A stretch of 64,000 nucleotides of DNA from Caballeronia sp. INDeC2 (lineage in GTDB: Bacteria; Pseudomonadota; Gammaproteobacteria; Burkholderiales; Burkholderiaceae). Every line of letters begins with the position of its first letter. Position 1 is the stretch's first letter. The stretch is from contig NZ_JALQDG010000031.1 of the NCBI RefSeq assembly GCF_023631325.1, positions 208,906 through 272,905 of the forward strand, written 5' to 3'. The notes below the pieces were generated by a model. The model saw only the letters and a program-made list of their open reading frames with translations. It was not told the DNA's origin and made no database searches. This document shows positions 59,795 through 64,000 of this stretch, piece by piece. The position numbers and the translations under genes are program-made.

Positions 59795-60994
59795 ATGAGC
59801 AGCAGCAATCGCGGCGTCGTTTATCTGGGGCAGGGCAAGGTCGAAGTGCAATCCATCGACTATCCGAAGATGGTCGATCCACGCGGCCGCGAGATCGGCC
59901 ACGGCGTCATTCTGAAAGTAGTCAGCACGAATATTTGCGGTTCGGACCAGCACATGGTGCGCGGCCGAACGACTGCGCAGGTCGGTCTCGTGCTCGGCCA
60001 CGAGATCACGGGTGAGGTCATCGAAGTCGGGCGCGATGTGGAGACGCTCGCGATCGGCGATCTCGTGTCGGTGCCGTTCAACGTCGCGTGCGGCCGCTGT
60101 CCGACCTGCAAGGCGCAGCATACGGGCGTGTGCCTGAACGTGAATCCGTCGCGGGCGGGCGGCGCGTATGGCTATGTCGACATGGGCGGCTGGATCGGCG
60201 GCCAGGCGGAATACGTGATGGTCCCGTATGCGGACTTCAATCTGCTGAAGTTTCCCGACAAGGCCCAGGCAATGTCGAAGATTCGCGACCTCACTTGCCT
60301 CTCCGACATTCTTCCGACGGGTTATCACGGCGCCGTGATGGCGGGCGTCGGGCCGGGCTCGACGGTGTATATCGCGGGCGCGGGTCCTGTGGGCATGGCG
60401 GCGGCTGCATCGGCGAGACTGCTGGGCGCGGCGTGCACGATCGTCGGCGACATGAACGAGGAGCGACTTGCGCACGCGCGTGCCATGGGCTTCGAGACGA
60501 TCAATCTGTCGAACGACGCGACGCTCGGCGAGCAGATCGAGCAGATTCTCGGCAAGCCGGAAGTGGATTGCGCGGTGGATTGCGTGGGCTTCGAAGCGCA
60601 CGGCCACGGCAGCGACAGCGGCCACGAAGCGCCCGCGACGGTGCTCAACTCGCTGATGGAGATCACGAAGGCGGCGGGCGCGATCGGCATTCCGGGGCTC
60701 TACGTGACCGACGATCCCGGCGCCGTCGATGCCGCTGCGAGAAAGGGCAGCCTGAGCATCCGCTTCGGTCTCGGCTGGGCGAAGTCGCATTCGTTCCATA
60801 CGGGGCAGACGCCGGTCATGAAGTACAACCGCAATCTGATGCAGGCGATCTTGTGGGACCGGTTGCCGATTGCGGACATCGTCAATGTGACGGTGGTTTC
60901 GCTTGACGAAGCGCCGGACGGGTATCGGAAGTTTGATGGCGGTGCGCCCAGGAAGTTTGTTATTGACCCTCACGGGGTGTTGAAGGCGGCTTGA
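59795..60994 (+). CDS. fdhA: Glutathione-independent formaldehyde dehydrogenase
   Basis: 399 residues, the known length of the Pseudomonas putida-type zinc enzyme that oxidises formaldehyde to formate with bound NAD, without a thiol cofactor. Marks: VVYLGQGKVEVQSIDYPKMV, the zinc site STNICGSDQHMVRGRTTAQVGLVLGHEITG, structural zinc cysteines in CGRCPTCKAQHTGVC, and GAGPVGMAAAASARLLGA. The ATG at 59795 is chosen; a longer reading adds unrelated sequence. It would remove formaldehyde formed in betaine demethylation and sarcosine oxidation. It is divergent from betIBA, so the 237-base gap is a shared control region. Confidence 0.93.
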   Translation: MSSSNRGVVYLGQGKVEVQSIDYPKMVDPRGREIGHGVILKVVSTNICGSDQHMVRGRTTAQVGLVLGHEITGEVIEVGRDVETLAIGDLVSVPFNVACGRCPTCKAQHTGVCLNVNPSRAGGAYGYVDMGGWIGGQAEYVMVPYADFNLLKFPDKAQAMSKIRDLTCLSDILPTGYHGAVMAGVGPGSTVYIAGAGPVGMAAAASARLLGAACTIVGDMNEERLAHARAMGFETINLSNDATLGEQIEQILGKPEVDCAVDCVGFEAHGHGSDSGHEAPATVLNSLMEITKAAGAIGIPGLYVTDDPGAVDAAARKGSLSIRFGLGWAKSHSFHTGQTPVMKYNRNLMQAILWDRLPIADIVNVTVVSLDEAPDGYRKFDGGAPRKFVIDPHGVLKAA

Positions 60995-61440
60995 CGCGTT
61001 TCTTTGCTGCGGGCCTGGGTGATTTTTCGCCGGATCCCGTTCTCTTGTTAGTTTATTAACACCGCCCCTGTGCGGGGCGGCAGTCACTTTCATTGGCTGC
61101 TTCGGCACAGCGCTAGGCGCTGCTGCCGGGTTCGCAAGCGCTATAACTTCTAGCACGTCAGACCGTGCGCAACCCAAGCTCGGTTCTGCTTGTGAGGGCA
61201 CTCGCGACTGCGGGCCACTAGGCCAATCGCCCGTGCCGCGGCCGGCGTGCGGCACTTCGGAAGGAAAAACTGCTTTCTTCGCGCCAGGCCAAAGAAGGTG
61301 CCGCCCCGCATAGGGGCAGTGCTAATGAACCAACATGAAAACGGGATCCGGCGAAACAACAAATCGCCGTCATGCCGCCGCCTCGCACAGGGGCGAACAC
61401 GGGATTCCATCGAAACCCGATTCGGCGTCATACTTGCCCC
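60995..61440. repeat. Long imperfect inverted-repeat element
   Basis: The intergenic space between the formaldehyde dehydrogenase gene and the GNAT gene contains two related arms of about 65-70 bases in opposite orientation: left arm about 61024-61094, right arm about 61290-61358. Both contain TTCGCCGGATCCCGTT, a variable AT-rich middle, and CGCCCCTGTGCGGGGCGGC or its near match. A further hairpin with AGCGC/GCGCT is in the centre (about 61103-61127). No gene is convincing here. It looks like a noncoding hairpin repeat (MITE/REP-like) rather than an IS. Confidence 0.72.
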
Positions 61441-61971
61441 ATGAAGGCCGAATATCTCCGCACTGCGCTTTCCGTTCGCCTCGCGCGCCCCGACGACGCC
61501 GCCGAGATCGCGCGCATCCACGTCAAGGCCTGGCAGGCCGCTTATCGTTCGATCTTTCCCCCCGAATTTCTCGCATCCCTCTCCATTCCAAAACGCCGTG
61601 CGCTATGGGCCGAACTGATCGCCCGCGGCACACCACGCGTAATGCTCGCGCAACGCAACGACGTCATGCTGGGCTGGATCGCATGGGGACCCTCGCGCGA
61701 TCACGACAAAGGCAGCACGGACGCCGAAATCGAAGCCGTCTATATCGATCCGGCGCATTGGCGCAAGGGCGCGGGCAGAATCCTGATCGACGAAGCAATC
61801 AACGCCGCTGCGAGCGAAGGTTATCGGGAAATGACGCTATGGGCGCTCGAGGAAAACGCGCACGGCCTGCGCTTTTATAGGGCGCTCGGCTTCGCATTGG
61901 ACGGCGTGTTCAGAACCGAAAGAGTCGGCGGATGCGAAGTCTGCGAAACGCGCCTTCATCTGTCGATCTGA
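61441..61971 (+). CDS. GNAT family N-acetyltransferase
   Basis: 176 residues with the GNAT core: VRLARPDDAAEIARIHVKAWQAAYRSIFPPEFLASL at the start, EIEAVYIDPAHWRKGAGRILIDEAI with the acetyl-CoA loop (RKGAGR), and LWALEENAHGLRFYRALGFALDGV with the late conserved Tyr. The substrate is unknown. The start at 61441 is clearly the first Met of the family domain. It lies just right of the inverted-repeat element and is convergent with the GbdR-like regulator (4 bases apart). Confidence 0.9.
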   Translation: MKAEYLRTALSVRLARPDDAAEIARIHVKAWQAAYRSIFPPEFLASLSIPKRRALWAELIARGTPRVMLAQRNDVMLGWIAWGPSRDHDKGSTDAEIEAVYIDPAHWRKGAGRILIDEAINAAASEGYREMTLWALEENAHGLRFYRALGFALDGVFRTERVGGCEVCETRLHLSI

Positions 61972-61975
61972 GCGC

Positions 61976-62971
61976 TCAGGCCACCATCGCGGGGACGGTG
62001 GAAAGCGGCGGCACTTGCTTGCGCCGTTCGCGCGTCGGCGCCGTGCCGAACGCATCGCGATAGCTCTTCGAGAAATGACACGCCGACTGGAAGCCGCACG
62101 CCATCGTGATGTGCATGATGGACATGTCGGTCTGCAGCAGCAGCTCGCGCGCGCGGCGCAGACGCAAGGTCAGGTAGTAATGCGTCGGCGTCATGCCGAG
62201 ATGCTCGCGAAACAGCCGCTGCAATTGCCGTTGCGACATCCCCGCCAAGCGCGCCAGTTCTTCGCGCGACAACGGCTCTTCGATGTTGTTCTCCATCAGC
62301 GAGATCACTTCGAAGAGCGACTTGTTCGCCGATCCGAGACGCGCCACCAGAGGCATGCGCTGTTGCGCGCTCGTATCACGCACATGTTCGACGATGAACT
62401 GCTCGGCAATCTGCGTGACCCGTGCCGTGCCGACGCGCGCTGCGATCAGATTGAGCATCATGTCGAGCGGCGCGACGCCGCCCGTGCACGTCACGCGATC
62501 GCGATCGATCACGAACAGCTCCTTGAGAAAGCGCGTATCGGGAAACTCTTCTTTAAGCGCCGACATGTTCTCCCAATGGATCGCGCACGCATAACCTGCG
62601 AGCAAACCCGCGCGCGCCAAAGCATAGGTGCCGGTGCAAAGCGAGCCGAGCACGCTGCCCGTGCGCCCGAAGCGGCGCAAGGCCGAAAGATGCGCGGGCG
62701 TCGTCGAGCGCTGCACGTCGATGCCGCCGACCACGAACACGATGTCAGGCTGTCCCACGCAATCTACCGGACCCGTATCGACGGAAAGGCCGTTGCTCGC
62801 CGTGACGGGTCCGCCTTCCGGACTCACGATCGACCACCGATAGAGCGGCTGCCCTGTCAGGTAGTTCGCCATGCGCAGTACTTCGATCGCATTGGTGAAC
62901 GCGATCATCGTGAAGTTGGGAAGCGGCATGAACGCGAAGTGCGACAGCGACGCCGTGCGATCGGAGGACAT
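61976..62971 (-). CDS. gbdR: GbdR-like GlxA-family AraC-type regulator of betaine catabolism
   Basis: 331 residues from the ATG at 62969-62971, with AAGGA upstream; an ATG at 63011-63013 would add 14 residues. DJ-1/PfpI-like domain (FAFMPLPNFTMIAFTNAIEVLRMANY, GSLCTGTYALARAGLLAG, DRDRVTCTGGVAPLDMMLNLIA) and AraC domain (LSREELARLAGMSQRQLQRLFREHLGMTPTHYYLTLRLRRARELLLQTDMSIMHITMACGFQSACHFSKSYRDAFG). It is close to the regulator at 41876 and to GbdR, which senses betaine and dimethylglycine and activates their breakdown. Divergent from an M19 dipeptidase gene, which in Pseudomonas is also next to the dimethylglycine genes. Confidence 0.88.
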   Translation of the reverse strand: MSSDRTASLSHFAFMPLPNFTMIAFTNAIEVLRMANYLTGQPLYRWSIVSPEGGPVTASNGLSVDTGPVDCVGQPDIVFVVGGIDVQRSTTPAHLSALRRFGRTGSVLGSLCTGTYALARAGLLAGYACAIHWENMSALKEEFPDTRFLKELFVIDRDRVTCTGGVAPLDMMLNLIAARVGTARVTQIAEQFIVEHVRDTSAQQRMPLVARLGSANKSLFEVISLMENNIEEPLSREELARLAGMSQRQLQRLFREHLGMTPTHYYLTLRLRRARELLLQTDMSIMHITMACGFQSACHFSKSYRDAFGTAPTRERRKQVPPLSTVPAMVA

Positions 62972-63410
62972 GTGAGAACTGATTCCTTGGAATCTATTGA
63001 TTGGCGCCGTCATTTGCGACGCTTTGCCACTTTCGCAATTTTGGTTTCGATCGCAACTACCATGCCATAAGGCTAAACCCTGAGCAATGAATAGCCTCGC
63101 ACGTGCTTCGCTGCGGGCGCGCACTGACGCGGGGCCATGCACCGTCAAACGCGCACTGTCGAAGCGCACGATCGTTCCGATGCAGTGCAGCAGAAGCGCA
63201 AAATATATGCGCTACACCGAATCCGAATTCGCCACTTGTCGAAAACAGACGCGCATGTCGGAAAAGGCAAAGAACACGTCTAAATTCGTAAATTGACCGG
63301 CAGGGCGAAAGTCAAGAATAGACGCAACGACGAAGGCATCGATCAGGCGCTGCAAAGCGCGTCAGACCTGCGTCTTTTCCCCCTTCACCCGGCACGCGGA
63401 GCACACCTAG
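62972..63410. other. Divergent control region between gbdR and the dipeptidase gene
   Basis: 439 bases without a credible gene. Two similar words, TGTCGAAAA (63237-63245) and TGTCGGAAAA (63256-63265), are direct repeats with starts 19 bases apart, the spacing class used by AraC-type activators. They lie about 150 bases before the dipeptidase ATG. Confidence 0.5.
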
Positions 63411-64000
63411 ATGAGCACCCTCCACAATGACAGCATCATCATCGACGGACTGAACATCTCGAAGTTCGAGCGCTCCGTGTTCGAGGACATGAGAAAGGGC
63501 GGCGTCACCGCCGTGAACTGCACCGTGTCGGTGTGGGAAGACTTTCAGAAGACCATCGACAACATCGCGGAAATGAAGCAGCAGATCCGCGAATACAGCG
63601 AAATTCTCACGCTCGTGCGCACCACCGACGACATCGTGCGCGCGAAGAAAGAGAACAAGACCGGCATCATCTTCGGCTTTCAGAACTCGTATGCGTTCGA
63701 GGATAACCTCGGTTACATCGAGGTATTCAAGGAGCTCGGCGTCAACGTCGTGCAGCTTTGCTATAACACGCAGAACCTCGTGGGCACAGGCTGTTATGAA
63801 CCGGACGGCGGTCTCTCGGGTTATGGCAAGGAAGTGATTCATGAAATGAATCGCGTGGGCATCATGGTGGATCTTTCGCATGTCGGCGCGAAGACTTCTT
63901 CCGATGCAATCGCCTGTTCGAAGAAGCCCGTCACGTATTCGCATTGCTGCCCGTCGGGACTCAAGGATCATCCGCGCAACAAGACGGACGATCAACTGCG
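63411..64000 (+). CDS. M19 (renal-type) dipeptidase, C-terminus cut by window edge
   Basis: The first 196 residues are visible. M19 dipeptidases are zinc enzymes; MSTLHNDSIIIDGLNISKFERSVFEDMRKGGVTAVNCTVSV at the start, IIFGFQNSYAFEDNLGYIEVFKELGVNVVQLCYNTQNLVGTGCYEPDGGLSGYGKEVIHEMNRVGIMVDLSHVGAKTSSD and VTYSHCCPSGLKDHPRNKTDD are clearly of the family. The usual HxD near residue 10 reads DGLNI, so the first metal site differs. In Pseudomonas a gene of this family lies in the GbdR-controlled betaine/dimethylglycine cluster. The rest lies right of the window. Confidence 0.88.
   Translation, partial: MSTLHNDSIIIDGLNISKFERSVFEDMRKGGVTAVNCTVSVWEDFQKTIDNIAEMKQQIREYSEILTLVRTTDDIVRAKKENKTGIIFGFQNSYAFEDNLGYIEVFKELGVNVVQLCYNTQNLVGTGCYEPDGGLSGYGKEVIHEMNRVGIMVDLSHVGAKTSSDAIACSKKPVTYSHCCPSGLKDHPRNKTDDQL

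Noticed and set aside
61024..61358. Insertion sequence
   Set aside because: Too short, no transposase fragment; only inverted arms and hairpins are present.

Overview
The window is high-GC DNA from a Burkholderia-type betaproteobacterium (Burkholderia, Paraburkholderia or Caballeronia). Protein families, gene order and codon use all fit that group. The centre of the left half (about 13-20.7 kb) is the replication and partition module of a secondary replicon, most likely a chromid ('chromosome 2'). It holds a Rep_3-type initiator gene, a 1.25-kb array of about 19 same-orientation 17-bp iterons, an inverted iteron-half operator in front of the initiator, parA and parB, a KfrA-like coiled-coil gene, a tyrosine-recombinase-fold gene that has lost its catalytic residues, and a set of seven parS-like 16-bp palindromes spread from 8.6 to 30.8 kb.

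Layout. 0-6.1 kb: sugar-acid and amide catabolism (DapA-like aldolase or dehydratase cut by the window edge, IlvD/Edd dehydratase with the [2Fe-2S] cysteine spacing of L-arabinonate dehydratase, MHS-type transporter, M20 amidohydrolase, divergent LysR regulator). 6.1-11 kb: a predicted outer-membrane protein, a YceI lipoprotein, kbl-tdh for threonine breakdown with a divergent XRE-cupin regulator, and a CsbD-like stress protein. 11-13 kb: a small gene behind a LexA box and a DUF2252 gene. 13-20.7 kb: the replication and partition module. 20.7-23.7 kb: a PatZ-like acyl-CoA-synthetase/GNAT protein and an unknown gene.

23.7-33.5 kb is a coherent operon that reads as L-fucose (or a similar 6-deoxy-sugar) uptake and non-phosphorylative breakdown: IclR regulator, three-gene sugar ABC importer, aldose dehydrogenase, lactonase, two-part UxaA-type dehydratase, SDR dehydrogenase and FAH-family hydrolase, closed by a strong terminator. 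33.5-39.3 kb holds unlinked single genes (thioesterase, chemoreceptor, AGE epimerase, MgtC-like protein, two unknowns).

39.8-64 kb is dominated by choline to glycine betaine to glycine to pyruvate metabolism: a quaternary-amine ABC transporter split around a GlxA-type AraC regulator, sdaA followed by soxBDAG with a folB-like gene and an unknown small gene, betIBA with a recognisable BetI operator, glutathione-independent formaldehyde dehydrogenase, a GbdR-like regulator, and the start of an M19 dipeptidase. The betaine demethylase and dimethylglycine dehydrogenase genes are not in the window and may lie beyond its right edge. A Kelch lipoprotein, a class II aldolase, a second GlxA-type regulator and a 335-bp inverted-repeat element lie among these genes.
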